Source: Ollibium composti
GTDB lineage: Bacteria; Pseudomonadota; Alphaproteobacteria; Rhizobiales; Rhizobiaceae
Reading direction: 5' to 3'
Assembly (NCBI RefSeq): GCF_004801285.1
Contig: NZ_SSNY01000010.1
Coordinates: forward strand, 62,001-126,000
DNA length: 64,000 nucleotides
Part shown: in pieces, positions 8,821-18,373 of the stretch
How positions within the stretch are numbered: position 1 is the stretch's first letter
Layout: each line of letters begins with the position of its first letter
The notes under the pieces: generated by a model
Seen by the model: only the letters and a program-made list of their open reading frames with translations
Told to the model about the DNA's origin: nothing
Databases searched by the model: none
Position numbers and translations under genes: made by a program

Positions 8821-8956
8821 CTGCGCCATATGCAGCAGCCGTACCATCTGCGGGGAGAGGAGAACTTCGCCACTGCGCTCCGCTCAGCTTCCGGAACTAC
8901 AAGCGCACAGCGTTCGCACCGCTTTAGCCTGCCCGCCGGCAGACAGGTGCCAGCTC

Positions 8957-9817
8957 TTACGGTCGCCGGAACCCCGTCGGGCCGCCGTAGAGGTAGCCGA
9001 TGCGCTGAACCGCTTCGCGCAGGCCCTCGCGCGAGACCTGCATGGTGTGGCCGTTGGCGTGGATCATGATGTCGGCGTCAAGCATGACGGCGACGTGGCC
9101 CTTCCAGAAGACGAGGTCGCCGCGCCGCAGGCCGGAATAGTCGGCGCCGGGATCGAGCGGTTCGCCCAGCCCGTTCGCCTGCATGTCGGAATCGCGCAGC
9201 ACGTCGCGCCCTGTCATGCGCATGGCAAGCTGGACGAGACCTGAGCAGTCGATGCCGAAACCGGAGACGCCGCCCCATAGATAGGGCGTATTCTCGAACT
9301 GCTCGGCCACCGTGACATAATCGGCCGCATTCTCGCCGATGCGCGCGAGATGGCCGACGATCACCGCCTCACCGGACGGCAGCAGCGCATAGGTCGTGCC
9401 GCGCGTCTCGGCCGTGCCGGTCACCGTCAGCGCCGAACCCATGGAGAGGGCCTCCCCGCGCGGGAAACGCAGGTCCGGACCGGGATAAAGGAAGGTGCGC
9501 GGCACCGAGACCAGATGCGTCGGCGCATGATCGCGGCCGGCGAGCGCCGAGGCCGCGACATAGCCGACATAGCCGTCGCGCGCGCCCTGCACCCAGGCGA
9601 AGTCGGCGGCCTCGTCGAACACCGTCACGTCGTCGCCGAACAGGAACTGGGTGTCGATGCCGCTATCGGGGCGCGGCTCGCGGCGCACGTCGGCGACGGG
9701 CACCGCAATGCGCGCCGGTCGCCCGGTGACGAAGCGTGCGGCTTCCACCTCGCCCTCAAGGCGCTTGTCGGCGAGATCGGAGCGGAAGGCGTGCAGGCGG
9801 CGGTCGCGAACGGTCAA
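8957..9817 (-). CDS. NlpC/P60 cell-wall endopeptidase with SH3-like region
   Basis: A 286-residue putative gamma-D-glutamyl-diamino acid endopeptidase. The C-terminal NlpC/P60 domain has Cys191 in GIDCSGLVQLA, His241 in WKGHVAVML and His253 in MIHANGH, fitting the Cys-His-His triad. The N-terminal half (residues 35-150) looks like tandem bacterial SH3 domains. No signal peptide is obvious, so it may be cytoplasmic, as in related muropeptide-recycling enzymes. The longest frame starts with TTG at 9817 without a strong ribosome site, so the start is uncertain. It lies downstream of the MarR and aminopeptidase genes and probably shares their transcript. Confidence 0.9.
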   Translation of the reverse strand: MTVRDRRLHAFRSDLADKRLEGEVEAARFVTGRPARIAVPVADVRREPRPDSGIDTQFLFGDDVTVFDEAADFAWVQGARDGYVGYVAASALAGRDHAPTHLVSVPRTFLYPGPDLRFPRGEALSMGSALTVTGTAETRGTTYALLPSGEAVIVGHLARIGENAADYVTVAEQFENTPYLWGGVSGFGIDCSGLVQLAMRMTGRDVLRDSDMQANGLGEPLDPGADYSGLRRGDLVFWKGHVAVMLDADIMIHANGHTMQVSREGLREAVQRIGYLYGGPTGFRRP

Positions 9818-9856
9818 GATTCAATCCAGTATCAGGGCCAGTAACAGGGCCAACCA

Positions 9857-10207
9857 TCAGATCGGCAGGTCGAGTGCCTTGGCAACGATAGCATCGCCGA
9901 GCCGCTCGACATAGAGCGCACCTTCCACCGTGCGTTTGACCAGCACATTGCGGCGGTCAAGCTCGTCGCGGTGGCGCGACACCAGCTTCAGCGTTCCCAT
10001 CGTATCGAGCGCGCGGGTGATGACCGGCTTGGTGACGCCAAGCCGCGCCGCCAGCGCGCGAATCGTGTGCGGCGGCGGGTCGAGGTAGATGGTGAGCAGG
10101 ATCGCCATCTGGCGCTGCGTCAGGTCGGGCGCGTCGTCGCGCACCTCGGCCAGCAGAACCTGCTGCCAGAGCCGCATCGCCTGGGACGGTCGCATGGTGA
10201 TCGCCAT
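9857..10207 (-). CDS. MarR-family transcriptional regulator
   Basis: A 116-residue winged-helix protein. LTQRQMAILLTIYLDPPPHTIRALAARLGVTKPVITRALDTMGTL reads as the MarR DNA-recognition region (quoted in parts: RALAARLGVTKPVITRALD is the recognition helix), followed by a wing with RHRDELDRRNVLVKRT. It is shorter than the usual 140 residues because the C-terminal dimerisation helices are reduced. It sits between the aminopeptidase and the NlpC/P60 gene on the same strand and could control that cluster. The ligand is unknown. Confidence 0.85.
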   Translation of the reverse strand: MAITMRPSQAMRLWQQVLLAEVRDDAPDLTQRQMAILLTIYLDPPPHTIRALAARLGVTKPVITRALDTMGTLKLVSRHRDELDRRNVLVKRTVEGALYVERLGDAIVAKALDLPI

Positions 10208-10254
10208 GCCGGCATTGTGGCGGCAAATCGTTTCGGATGCGTTTCAGATGGAGA

Positions 10255-11613
10255 TCAGCCGAACCGGCTCGAAATCACCTTCTCCAGCGCGCGGATCGCC
10301 TGCGCCTCGCCGCCGGCAAGGCCATGTGGCCGGTCGGCGGGGTTCCATGCGAAGATGTCGAAATGCGCCCAGCTTCTGGCCTTCGCCACGAAGCGGCCGA
10401 GGAAGAGCGCCGCCGTCACCGAGCCGGCGAAGGCGTCGGCCGTGACGTTGTTCATGTCGGCCACCTTGGAGGACAGCTTCGCCTCGTAGGGCCTCCACAG
10501 CGGCATGCGCCAGAGTGGGTCCTCGACCGCGTGCGACGCGGCCGCCAGATCGCCGGCAAGCGTATCGTCGTGGGTGTAGAAGGGCACGAGATCCGGTCCG
10601 AGCGCGACGCGCGCGGCGCCGGTGAGCGTCGCCATGTCGATCAGAAGGTCGGGCGTTTCCTCGTCGGCCAGCGCCAGCGCGTCGGCGAGCACCAGACGGC
10701 CCTCGGCGTCGGTGTTGCCGATTTCCACGGTCACTCCCTTGCGGCTCGTCAGCACGTCGCCGGGGCGGAAGGCGTTGGCCGAGATGGAGTTTTCCACCGC
10801 CGGGATCAACACGCGCAGCCGCACCTTCAGGCCCGAGGCCATGATCATCGAGGCGAGCCCCAGCACGTTGGCCGCGCCGCCCATGTCCTTCTTCATCAAG
10901 AGCATGCCGGATGCCGGCTTGATGTCGAGGCCGCCGGTGTCGAAGCACACGCCCTTGCCGACCAGCGTCACCTTCGGCGCGCCTTTCGGCCCCCAGGCGA
11001 GGTCGATCAGGCGCGGCGCCTCGGCCGAAGCGCGGCCGACGGCGTGGATCATCGGGAAGTTCTTCTTCAACAGGTCGTCGCCCTTGACGACGGAAACCGT
11101 CGCCTTGTGGGCGCGGGCGAGGCCGCGCACGGCCTTTTCCAGCGCCTCCGGCCCCATGTCGCTGGTCGGCGTGTTGACGAGGTCGCGCGCCAGCATGGTG
11201 CCGGCGGCGAGCCGCTCCACCCGGGCGGCGTCGGCGCCTTCCGGCAAGGCGAAGCGCAGCTCCCTGCCCGGCTTCTTGCCGTAGCGGGTGAAGACGTAGC
11301 CGCCGAGTTGCAAGGCCAGCGCGGCAAGGTCCGGGTCGGCCGGCTGTGCTGCGAAATGCCAGTCGCCTTCCGGCAGGGTACGCGCCAGCGCGCCGAGCGC
11401 CAGCATGCCGTCTCCGTGCCCGAACAGGGCGCCGGCCAATGCGCCGTTTTCGCCCGGCACCAGCAATGCGCGGCCCGCGTCGCCGGAAAAGCCCGCGGCC
11501 TTCGCCCAGGCGGTCGCGGACGGCGGCAAGCCGGCCGCTTCCAGCTCTCCGGGCCGCACCAGATAGACCGGCAAGGACTTTTTCGATTTGCGGGAGACGA
11601 TCTCGACGGGCAT
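10255..11613 (-). CDS. M17 leucyl aminopeptidase family protein
   Basis: A 452-residue M17 metallo-aminopeptidase that removes N-terminal residues from peptides, using two metal ions. The signature NTDAEGR is intact, and GKGVCFDTGGLDIKPASGM contains the conserved metal-site Asp and nearby Lys region. I chose ATG at 11613 because GGAG lies five bases upstream; the longer frame to 11664 adds 17 residues. It is likely cytoplasmic. It is divergent from tadD, with a 131-bp shared control region, and is followed by MarR and NlpC/P60 genes. Confidence 0.93.
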   Translation of the reverse strand: MPVEIVSRKSKKSLPVYLVRPGELEAAGLPPSATAWAKAAGFSGDAGRALLVPGENGALAGALFGHGDGMLALGALARTLPEGDWHFAAQPADPDLAALALQLGGYVFTRYGKKPGRELRFALPEGADAARVERLAAGTMLARDLVNTPTSDMGPEALEKAVRGLARAHKATVSVVKGDDLLKKNFPMIHAVGRASAEAPRLIDLAWGPKGAPKVTLVGKGVCFDTGGLDIKPASGMLLMKKDMGGAANVLGLASMIMASGLKVRLRVLIPAVENSISANAFRPGDVLTSRKGVTVEIGNTDAEGRLVLADALALADEETPDLLIDMATLTGAARVALGPDLVPFYTHDDTLAGDLAAASHAVEDPLWRMPLWRPYEAKLSSKVADMNNVTADAFAGSVTAALFLGRFVAKARSWAHFDIFAWNPADRPHGLAGGEAQAIRALEKVISSRFG

Positions 11614-11656
11614 GGGCACTCCAGTGCCGAGCCGGACGGACGCCGACTCGCGCTTC

Positions 11657-11671
11657 TTAACCAAGCGTTAG
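11657..11671 (+). promoter_or_regulatory. Putative CtrA-like box upstream of tadD
   Basis: TTAA-N7-TTAG, one mismatch from the CtrA full-site consensus TTAA-N7-TTAA, lies 74 bases before the tadD ATG in the intergenic region shared with the aminopeptidase gene. A second TTAA follows at about 11674. CtrA control of pilus genes is established in Caulobacter. Binding here is inference only. Confidence 0.35.
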
Positions 11672-11744
11672 GGTTAACAGAATATTTCTCGGCTGGGGAA
11701 GGCACCTTTCGACGGGAGCCTTTGTGCAACGGAGGCCTGATTCC

Positions 11745-12572
11745 ATGTCGAGACATGCCGGCACGAGGGGCAAGGCCCGCTTCGCAGCGACGGCGCTGGC
11801 GCTGGTCATGGCGGCCGGACTGGCGGGCTGCGGCACCGACCGGATGAGTACGGGTTCGATCGGCCCCTCGCGCGGCAAGGCGGTGGAAACGATGTCGGCC
11901 GGCGAACTGCAAAGCGCCTCGGTAGCGCTCGGCCGGTCCTATGCGAGCAATCCCAACGACAAGGGACTGGCGATCAAATACGCTACCGTATTGCAGATGA
12001 ACGGCGACGCCGACCAGTCGCTGGCCGTCATGCGCAAGCTCGCCATCGCCTATCCCAAGGATCGCGACGTGCTGGCGGCCTACGGCAAAGCGCTCGCCGC
12101 CAACGGCCAGCTCCAGCCGGCGCTGGACGCCGTGCGCCGGGCGCAGACGCCCGAATACCCGGACTGGAAGCTGGTTTCGGCCGAAGGCGCCATCCTCGAC
12201 CAGCTCGGCCAGAAGGACCAGGCGCGCGAACGCTACCGCAAGGCGCTCGAACTCAAGCCGAACGAACCGTCGGTGCTGTCCAATCTCGGCATGTCCTATC
12301 TGCTCGGCGGCGACCTGCGCATGGCCGAAACCTATCTGCGCTCGGCCGCCCAGCAGCCCAGCGCCGACAGCCGCGTGCGCCAGAACCTGGCGCTGGTGGT
12401 CGGCCTGCAGGGCCGCTTCGACGAGGCCGAGAAGATCGCCTCGCAGGAACTGCCGCCGGATCAGGCCGCCGCCAACGTCGCCTACCTGCGCAAGATGCTG
12501 TCGCAGCAGAACGCCTGGAACCAGCTCAAGAAAGAAGACAAGGGCGGCGGCGCCGAAACCAACACCAACTGA
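11745..12572 (+). CDS. tadD: Tight-adherence pilus assembly lipoprotein TadD (TPR)
   Basis: A 275-residue TPR lipoprotein of the Tad (Flp pilus) secretion system. The N-terminus is a lipoprotein signal with LAGC at about residue 30. Helical TPR units follow (for example ERYRKALELKPNEPSVLSNLGMSY). TadD is needed for secretin stability or localisation in known systems. I chose ATG at 11745 with GGAGG nine bases upstream; GTG at 11724 is an alternative with its own GGGAG. It faces tadC, and a bidirectional terminator lies between them. Unlike many tad loci, it points opposite to cpaB-tadC. Confidence 0.9.
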   Translation: MSRHAGTRGKARFAATALALVMAAGLAGCGTDRMSTGSIGPSRGKAVETMSAGELQSASVALGRSYASNPNDKGLAIKYATVLQMNGDADQSLAVMRKLAIAYPKDRDVLAAYGKALAANGQLQPALDAVRRAQTPEYPDWKLVSAEGAILDQLGQKDQARERYRKALELKPNEPSVLSNLGMSYLLGGDLRMAETYLRSAAQQPSADSRVRQNLALVVGLQGRFDEAEKIASQELPPDQAAANVAYLRKMLSQQNAWNQLKKEDKGGGAETNTN

Positions 12573-12620
12573 CCGATCCGCCGGCCCGCCGGCGGCCACC
12601 CGGCACGATCGACGAATGGA

Positions 12621-12646
12621 AAACCCGGCCGAACAGCCGGGTTTTT
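12621..12646. terminator. Bidirectional rho-independent terminator between tadD and tadC
   Basis: AAACCCGGC (12621-12629) pairs with GCCGGGTTT (12636-12644) over a 6-nt loop. A T-run follows on the plus strand (tadD) and TTTTCC on the minus strand (tadC), so it can serve both convergent genes. Confidence 0.85.
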
Positions 12647-12695
12647 GTTTGGTCGCCGTCTGCGCCTTGCCCGGAAGGGCACGGCCACCCCTGCC

Positions 12696-13718
12696 CTATT
12701 TCGAGCTGTCCTGCGTCGACGCGTGCGCGGGGCCAAAAAGGCCGCCCTGCTCGCTGATCTGGATGCCGGCCGGGCCGAGGATGACGGCGAACAGCACCGG
12801 CAGGAAGAACAGGATCATCGGCACGGTGAGCTTCGGCGGCAGGGCGGCAGCCTTCTTCTCCGCCTCGTTCATGCGCATGTCGCGGCTCTCGGAAGCCAGC
12901 ACGCGCAGCGCGTGGGCGACGGGCGTACCGTAGCGCTCCGCCTGGATAAGAGCCTGGCTGACGGACTTGACCGTTTCCAGCCCGGTGCGCGCGGCGAGGT
13001 TCTCGTAGGCCTGGCGGCGCTCCTGCAGGTAGGACAGTTCGGCATTGGTCAGCACGAACTCCTCGGCCAGCGCCACCGACTGGGAGCCGATCTCGTCGGC
13101 CACCTTGCGCAGGGCCGCCTCCGTCGACATGCCCGATTCCACGCAGATCAGCATCAGGTCGAGCGCATCGGGCCAGGCGCGCTGGATCGACTGCTTGCGC
13201 TTGGTCACCAGATTGGAGACATAAAACACCGGCGCGTAGAAACCCGCATAGGCGGCCAGAACGCAGATGAAGATCTTCACGAAGGTCGACTGCTCGGGCA
13301 GGCCGTCCAGCACGAAAACATAGACCACCGCCAAGGCAAGGCCGACGAACGGCAGGACCAGGCGGAAGAACAGGAACTTCGTCAGCGGATTCTGACCGCG
13401 GAAGCCGGCCATCTTCAGCTTCTGCATGGTCCCTTCGTCGGCCAGCGCGCGCTTCAGGTCCAGCCGCTCAACGATGGTGCGCATGCCCAGCGACTGTTCC
13501 TCGCGCAGGCCCTTGCGGCGGCGGTCGGCCTCGGCCGCCAGACGGGCCCGCTGCTTGGCGCGCAGTTCCTCGCGCTCCAGCGCGACCGACTTCATGCGGG
13601 ATTTGAGCGGGTTGCCGCCGAAGGCCGGAACCAGCGTGAAGACGGTGGCGAAGACGGCGATGCCGACCAGCAGCGCGATGAGGAAGGAAGGATCGGTAAG
13701 GGTTTTGACGACGCCCAT
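12696..13718 (-). CDS. tadC: Type II/IV secretion F-family platform protein TadC
   Basis: A 340-residue inner-membrane platform protein. An N-terminal helix (residues 12-30) and further hydrophobic segments around residues 115-160 and near 300-325 flank a cytoplasmic GspF-type domain (LDLMLICVESGMSTEAALRKVADEIG). With TadB it forms the pilus assembly platform driven by the CpaF ATPase. The ATG at 13718 starts just after TadB ends (8 bases apart). The longer frame to 14060 overlaps tadB and is spurious. Confidence 0.93.
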   Translation of the reverse strand: MGVVKTLTDPSFLIALLVGIAVFATVFTLVPAFGGNPLKSRMKSVALEREELRAKQRARLAAEADRRRKGLREEQSLGMRTIVERLDLKRALADEGTMQKLKMAGFRGQNPLTKFLFFRLVLPFVGLALAVVYVFVLDGLPEQSTFVKIFICVLAAYAGFYAPVFYVSNLVTKRKQSIQRAWPDALDLMLICVESGMSTEAALRKVADEIGSQSVALAEEFVLTNAELSYLQERRQAYENLAARTGLETVKSVSQALIQAERYGTPVAHALRVLASESRDMRMNEAEKKAAALPPKLTVPMILFFLPVLFAVILGPAGIQISEQGGLFGPAHASTQDSSK

Positions 13719-13726
13719 CGCTGCAC

Positions 13727-14740
13727 CTACACGTCGAAATTGATCATCTTGCGCATCACGAAGATGCCGATCCCCATCCAGATGCCGGAGAGGCCGAGGA
13801 TGAGATGGCCGGTATCGGTGGTGAACAGCGGCATGATGTATTTGGGGCTGGTGATGAAGGTCATGACCGCGACGACGAAAGGCAGCGCACCGATGATGGC
13901 GGCGGAAGCCTTGGCTTCCATTGAAAGGGCCTGCACCCTGGCCTTCATCTTCTTGCGGTCGCGCAGCACGCGCGAGAGATTGCCCAGCGCCTCGGAAAGA
14001 TTGCCGCCGGCCTGGCTCTGGATCTGGATGACGATGCCGAAGAAACCCGCCTCGGGACACGGCATCGTCTCGGGCATGCGCATGGCCGCATCGGGGATCG
14101 ACAGGCCGAGTTGCTGGGCGTCGACGATGCGGCGGAACTCGGTCTTGACGGGCTCCTGCGCCTCGTTGGCGATCAGGCGCACCCCGTCGTTGAGCGGCAG
14201 GCCGGATTTCACGGCACGTACGATGACGTCCAGCGCGTTGGGAAACTCGTCGAGGAACTTCTTGACGCGGCGCTTGCGGCGGAACGAGACGAGCCAGCGC
14301 GGCAAGCCGAGCCCGCCGACCAGCAGGATCGCCAGCGCGACGAACAGCGGCGCCCCGACCAGAAAGAAGAGCAAGGCCATCACCAGGCCGAAAATGCCCG
14401 AATAAAGATAGAAACGCTCGATCGTCACGGTCATGCCGGCCTGCCGCAACTGCACCTTGAGCGGCGGCTTCTTGACGTTGACGTCCTTGCGCTTCTGCTT
14501 TTCTTCCAGGTCCTTCAGCGAATCCTGCACGGACTTGCGGCGCTTGGCCACTTCGGCAACGCGGTCGCGCGAGGCCTTGGCCGCGGCACGGTCGCTGTCG
14601 GCCGCCTTGACGGTTTGCAGGCGCCGTCCGACCTGCTTTTCCCGACTGATGTCGTTGAACAGGAAGGCATAGGCGACCGCACCGGCGGCAAAGCCGGCCA
14701 GCGCCACGAAAGCCAGGGTCGTGGGATCAATTCCAAACAT
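13727..14740 (-). CDS. tadB: Type II/IV secretion F-family platform protein TadB
   Basis: A 337-residue partner of TadC. It has an N-terminal transmembrane segment (about 8-27), a charged cytoplasmic stretch rich in KR and E, paired helices near residues 110-150 and a GspF-type domain (LDVIVRAVKSGLPLNDGVRLIANEA), and ends with two hydrophobic segments. The ATG at 14740 gives MFGIDPTTLAFVALAGFAAG, a family-like start. The gene lies 32 bases after cpaF and 8 before tadC in one transcription unit. Confidence 0.93.
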   Translation of the reverse strand: MFGIDPTTLAFVALAGFAAGAVAYAFLFNDISREKQVGRRLQTVKAADSDRAAAKASRDRVAEVAKRRKSVQDSLKDLEEKQKRKDVNVKKPPLKVQLRQAGMTVTIERFYLYSGIFGLVMALLFFLVGAPLFVALAILLVGGLGLPRWLVSFRRKRRVKKFLDEFPNALDVIVRAVKSGLPLNDGVRLIANEAQEPVKTEFRRIVDAQQLGLSIPDAAMRMPETMPCPEAGFFGIVIQIQSQAGGNLSEALGNLSRVLRDRKKMKARVQALSMEAKASAAIIGALPFVVAVMTFITSPKYIMPLFTTDTGHLILGLSGIWMGIGIFVMRKMINFDV

Positions 14741-14772
14741 GATGCAAAGCCCCTGCCTTTCCCACGGCGGCG

Positions 14773-16296
14773 TCAGTCGGCCCGTTTCTCCATCGCCTCG
14801 AGCGCGGTCGCCAGGCGCAGTTCCTCGCCGAAATAGCGCGCGCGTTCCCAGAAATGCGGCCGGCCGATGCCGGTGGAGACATGCTCGCCCAGCAGGCGGC
14901 CGTTCTGGTCTTCGCCCTTGATGTTGTAGACGACGATATCCTGGGTGATGACGACATCGCCTTCCATGCCGACCACTTCGGTGACGTGGGTGATGCGACG
15001 CGAGCCGTCGCGCAGGCGCGCGGCCTGGATGATGACGTCGACCGAACCGACGATGATCTCGCGCACGGTTTTCTGCGGCAACGAATAGCCGCCCATGGCG
15101 ATCATCGATTCCATGCGGTTGAGGCATTCGCGCGGGCTGTTGGAGTGGATGGTGCCCATCGAGCCGTCGTGGCCGGTGTTCATGGCCTGAAGCAGGTCGA
15201 ACACCTCGGGGCCGCGCACCTCGCCGACGATGATGCGTTCGGGCCGCATGCGCAGGCAGTTCTTGACCAGGTCGCGCATGGTCACCTCGCCCTCGCCCTC
15301 GAGGTTCTTGGGGCGGGTTTCCAGGCGCACGACGTGGGGCTGCTGCAGTTGCAGTTCGGCCGAATCCTCGCAGGTTATGATGCGCTCGTCGCGGTCGATA
15401 TAGTTGGTCAGGCAGTTGAGCAGCGTCGTCTTGCCGGAGCCCGTGCCGCCCGAGATGATGACGTTGCAGCGCACGCGGCCGATGATCTTGAGCACCTCCG
15501 CGCCTTCGGGCGAGATGGCGCCGAAGCGGACGAGCTGGTCGAGGGTGAGCTTGTCCTTCTTGAACTTGCGGATGGTGAGCGCCGTGCCGTCGATGGCCAG
15601 CGGCGGCGCGATGACGTTGACGCGCGAGCCGTCGGGCAGGCGCGCGTCGCAGATCGGCGAAGATTCGTCGACGCGGCGGCCGACCTGGCTGACGATGCGC
15701 TGGCAGATGTTGAGGAGCTGCTGGTTGTCGCGGAAGCGGATGCCGGTCGTCTCGACCTTGCCGTTGACTTCGATGTAGACGTTCTTGGAGCCGTTCACCA
15801 TGATGTCGGCGATGTCGTCGCGCGCCAGCAGCGGTTCCAGCGGGCCGTAGCCCAGAACGTCGTTGCAGATGTCGTCGAGCAGTTCTTCCTGCTCGGCGAT
15901 CGACATGGCGAAGTTCTTGATCGCGATGATGTCGTTGACGATATCGCGGATTTCCTCGCGCGCGCTCTCGGGATCGAGCTTGGCGAGCTGCGACAGGTCG
16001 ATGGTGTCGATCAGCGCCGAAAAGACCTGGCTCTTGGTGTCGTAATAGGCCTCGGAGCGTTCCCGCGGGCCGCGCCGCGGCTCGGCGGCGAGCGGCGGAG
16101 CCTCGACGTTGCGGCGCGTGACCGGCGGCGGCGCCGGCGGAGCCAAGGGGGCGCTGGGAGGCGTTGCGGCGGGACGTGCGGGCGCCTCCGCCACGGCGGC
16201 GCGCGGGACAGCCTCGGCCGGCGGCGCCGCCGGCGCGGTCGGGCGGAACTCGGGAACACCCCGGTTGCCGTCGTCGTTGCCTCTTTTGCCAAACAT
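14773..16296 (-). CDS. cpaF: CpaF/TadA pilus assembly ATPase
   Basis: A 507-residue secretion ATPase that powers Flp pilus assembly. Walker A GGTGSGKT is at residues 283-290 (Lys289), and later motifs include [21 protein letters not shown]. The N-terminus is a proline/alanine-rich low-complexity region of about 70 residues before the N-terminal domain. It starts at ATG 16296 and is 28 bases downstream of cpaE. It is the only ATPase of the system here, as usual for Tad systems in which one enzyme drives assembly. Confidence 0.96.
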   Translation of the reverse strand: MFGKRGNDDGNRGVPEFRPTAPAAPPAEAVPRAAVAEAPARPAATPPSAPLAPPAPPPVTRRNVEAPPLAAEPRRGPRERSEAYYDTKSQVFSALIDTIDLSQLAKLDPESAREEIRDIVNDIIAIKNFAMSIAEQEELLDDICNDVLGYGPLEPLLARDDIADIMVNGSKNVYIEVNGKVETTGIRFRDNQQLLNICQRIVSQVGRRVDESSPICDARLPDGSRVNVIAPPLAIDGTALTIRKFKKDKLTLDQLVRFGAISPEGAEVLKIIGRVRCNVIISGGTGSGKTTLLNCLTNYIDRDERIITCEDSAELQLQQPHVVRLETRPKNLEGEGEVTMRDLVKNCLRMRPERIIVGEVRGPEVFDLLQAMNTGHDGSMGTIHSNSPRECLNRMESMIAMGGYSLPQKTVREIIVGSVDVIIQAARLRDGSRRITHVTEVVGMEGDVVITQDIVVYNIKGEDQNGRLLGEHVSTGIGRPHFWERARYFGEELRLATALEAMEKRAD

Positions 16297-16324
16297 GATC
16301 GCTACCGATTCCGCCGAACTGCCA

Positions 16325-17605
16325 TCACTTCTTGCCGCGCTTCAGCTTTTCGAGGATGCCGCCGAGGGCGGCCTTCTTCCTGGTCTTGAGTTCGCTGCGG
16401 CCGGTCAGCACATGGGCGACCTCGTTGACGATGGCCACGATCGGGCTCTTGGCGTCCATTTCGCCCAGCATGCGGCCGTTGTTGGCGGCGTTGCCGAACA
16501 GCAGCGGCTCGAAGGGAATGACCGCCATCGGCGTGATGCCGAGCGGTTCGGCAAAATCCTGCGGGCTGATCTCGGGGCGCTTGGGCACACCGGCCTGGTT
16601 GAGGACCAGCTTCGGCGGCGGATCGTTCGGCCTGAGCTTCTTCAGCATGTCCACCAGGTTCTTGGTGTTGCGCAGGTTGGCCAGTTCGGGCGTCGCGGTG
16701 ATGACCACGTCGTCGGCCCTGGCCAGCGTGTTCTTCGACCAGCCGCTCCAGACATGCGGCACGTCGAGCACCAGGAGCGGCGCGCTGCGCTGGGCGGTAT
16801 CGATGATGTGGGCGAAGGCGTCGGCGTCGAAATCGCAGACGCGGTCGAGCGTCGAGGGCGCTGCCAGCAGCGACAAGTGCTCGGCGCATTGCGCCAGAAG
16901 GCGATCCAGATAGACCTCGTCGATGCGCTCGGGCGAAAAGACCGCCTCGGCGATGCCTTGCGCCGGGTCCTGGTCGAAATTGATGTTGGCGGTGCCGAAG
17001 GCGAGGTCGAGGTCGGCCACCATCACCTCGGACTTGAACAGCGACGACATCGCCCAGGCAACGTTGTGGGCGATGGTGGAGGATCCGACGCCGCCCTTGG
17101 CGCCGACGAAGGCGATGGCGCGGCCGATCGGCTCGGCCTCCGGATCGACGAAGATCGAGGAGATGACGCTGACGATGTCGGCCATCGAGATCGGCGCGAT
17201 GACGTATTCGGAAATGCCGGAGCGGATCAGCTCGCGATAAAGGCCGACGTCGTTGTAGTGGCCGACCACCACCACCTTGGAGCTGGGGTCGCAATGCTCG
17301 GCGAGCTGGCCGAGCTGCGCCATCAGTTCCTTCGGCTCGGCGCGCGATTCCAGCAGGATCAGGTTGGGCGTCGGCGCCGACTGGTAGAACTCGATCGCGG
17401 TCGGGATGCCGCCCATATGCACCTTGAGGTGCGCCTTGGCCATGCGGCGGTCGCTGCCGGCGCGCTCGATCGGCCCGGCCACCCCTTCCGTCTCGCAGAA
17501 AGCCTGGATGGAGATGCGCGGGATCGGCCGCAGGGTCTGCATGGCGGCGACGTCGCGGGCGTCGTCGCTGCCTTCGATATCGGTGTCGTAGGCGAGATTG
17601 CTCAT
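16325..17605 (-). CDS. cpaE: CpaE/TadZ pilus localisation ATPase (ParA/MinD-like)
   Basis: A 426-residue protein. An N-terminal receiver-like domain (about residues 55-165) precedes a ParA/MinD-like domain with the deviant Walker A GAKGGVGSST (about residues 180-189). CpaE places the pilus machinery at a cell pole in Caulobacter. The ATG at 17605 was chosen; the long frame to 17854 overlaps cpaD. The conserved lysine-rich C-terminus ends GKK. It lies between cpaD and cpaF. Confidence 0.93.
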   Translation of the reverse strand: MSNLAYDTDIEGSDDARDVAAMQTLRPIPRISIQAFCETEGVAGPIERAGSDRRMAKAHLKVHMGGIPTAIEFYQSAPTPNLILLESRAEPKELMAQLGQLAEHCDPSSKVVVVGHYNDVGLYRELIRSGISEYVIAPISMADIVSVISSIFVDPEAEPIGRAIAFVGAKGGVGSSTIAHNVAWAMSSLFKSEVMVADLDLAFGTANINFDQDPAQGIAEAVFSPERIDEVYLDRLLAQCAEHLSLLAAPSTLDRVCDFDADAFAHIIDTAQRSAPLLVLDVPHVWSGWSKNTLARADDVVITATPELANLRNTKNLVDMLKKLRPNDPPPKLVLNQAGVPKRPEISPQDFAEPLGITPMAVIPFEPLLFGNAANNGRMLGEMDAKSPIVAIVNEVAHVLTGRSELKTRKKAALGGILEKLKRGKK

Positions 17606-17622
17606 CGTCCTGCCCCCGCGGC

Positions 17623-18360
17623 CTAGTAGGTCACTTCGGAATTGCCGAGGAACTCTTCGGAGATGCCTCGCGCCCGATAGACGTCGATCACCTTGCCGCG
17701 ATTCTCCGCGTCGATTGTGGTCTGCTTGCGCGGCCCGATCAGGTCCGCCGGATTGGCGATCTGCGCGGCGAGGTTGTTCTGGTAGGAGCAGCCGAAATTG
17801 GCGTAGTGCTTGTTTTCGGCATTGTTCAAGAGGTCGTCCGGCCAGCGGCCGCAACGGTCGGTATGCGCCTTGACGGCGGTATAGGAGACGCGGATCGGCG
17901 CCGAGACGTCGGAGCCGCCCGCCTGGTAGGACAGGGTCGAGATGCGCCTGCGGCTGATGCCGCTGGCCGCCGCCAGCCGGGCGAAATCGCGGGCGGCCGC
18001 GCGGGCGGCGATCTCGTTGGCCGAACCCGACGGCACCGCGATGGTGAGCAGGGGTGCCGCACTCCTGTCGTAGCCGTCGAGGAAACCGAGCAGAGTCTGG
18101 CGCTGCGCCCTGGTCATACCGCGGTCGCCGGCGCCGACCGGCAGGTCGATCTTGAGATCCTGCTGGGAAATGACGATCGGATGGTTGGTGCGGTAATCGT
18201 CCGGCACCGAACCGACGGTGATGGAATCGCGGTTGGCGCAGCCGGCCAGCAGTGCCGCGGCGGCAACCGCCACGAGCGGAAGGGAGGTGCCTAAACGGAA
18301 CCGGCGAACGGAATGCGGCGCTGTCGCCATGACCCCTGCTCCAAAGTTTGAACCAGACAT
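17623..18360 (-). CDS. cpaD: CpaD pilus assembly lipoprotein
   Basis: A 245-residue protein with a lipoprotein signal (LAGC at about residue 41) and a CpaD-like domain with GCSYQNNLAAQIANPADLIGPR (residues in two short runs: GCSYQNNLAAQIANP and ADLIGPR). CpaD is an outer-membrane-linked partner of the CpaC secretin. The start is uncertain: ATG at 18360 is used here, but ATG at 18330 has a better ribosome site (GGAG, eight bases) and would give a normal-length signal peptide. It is 13 bases downstream of cpaC. Confidence 0.88.
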   Translation of the reverse strand: MSGSNFGAGVMATAPHSVRRFRLGTSLPLVAVAAAALLAGCANRDSITVGSVPDDYRTNHPIVISQQDLKIDLPVGAGDRGMTRAQRQTLLGFLDGYDRSAAPLLTIAVPSGSANEIAARAAARDFARLAAASGISRRRISTLSYQAGGSDVSAPIRVSYTAVKAHTDRCGRWPDDLLNNAENKHYANFGCSYQNNLAAQIANPADLIGPRKQTTIDAENRGKVIDVYRARGISEEFLGNSEVTY

Positions 18361-18373
18361 GTCCGTTCCCCGC

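Larger units (their letters stand above)
8249..8956. other. 708-bp non-coding stretch between moaB and NlpC/P60 gene
   Basis: No convincing gene lies here: the open frames run through highly GC-biased sequence, overlap on both strands and lack homology I recognise. The left half holds a candidate structured RNA (8385-8566). It is preceded at 8370-8387 by a GGCGCGG/CCGCGCC hairpin which, read on the minus strand, is followed by ATTATTTAA and could be a weak terminator. The right half holds a 140-bp palindromic repeat (8681-8820). A T-run at 8609-8614 lies between them. The rest shows nothing I can name. Confidence 0.7.
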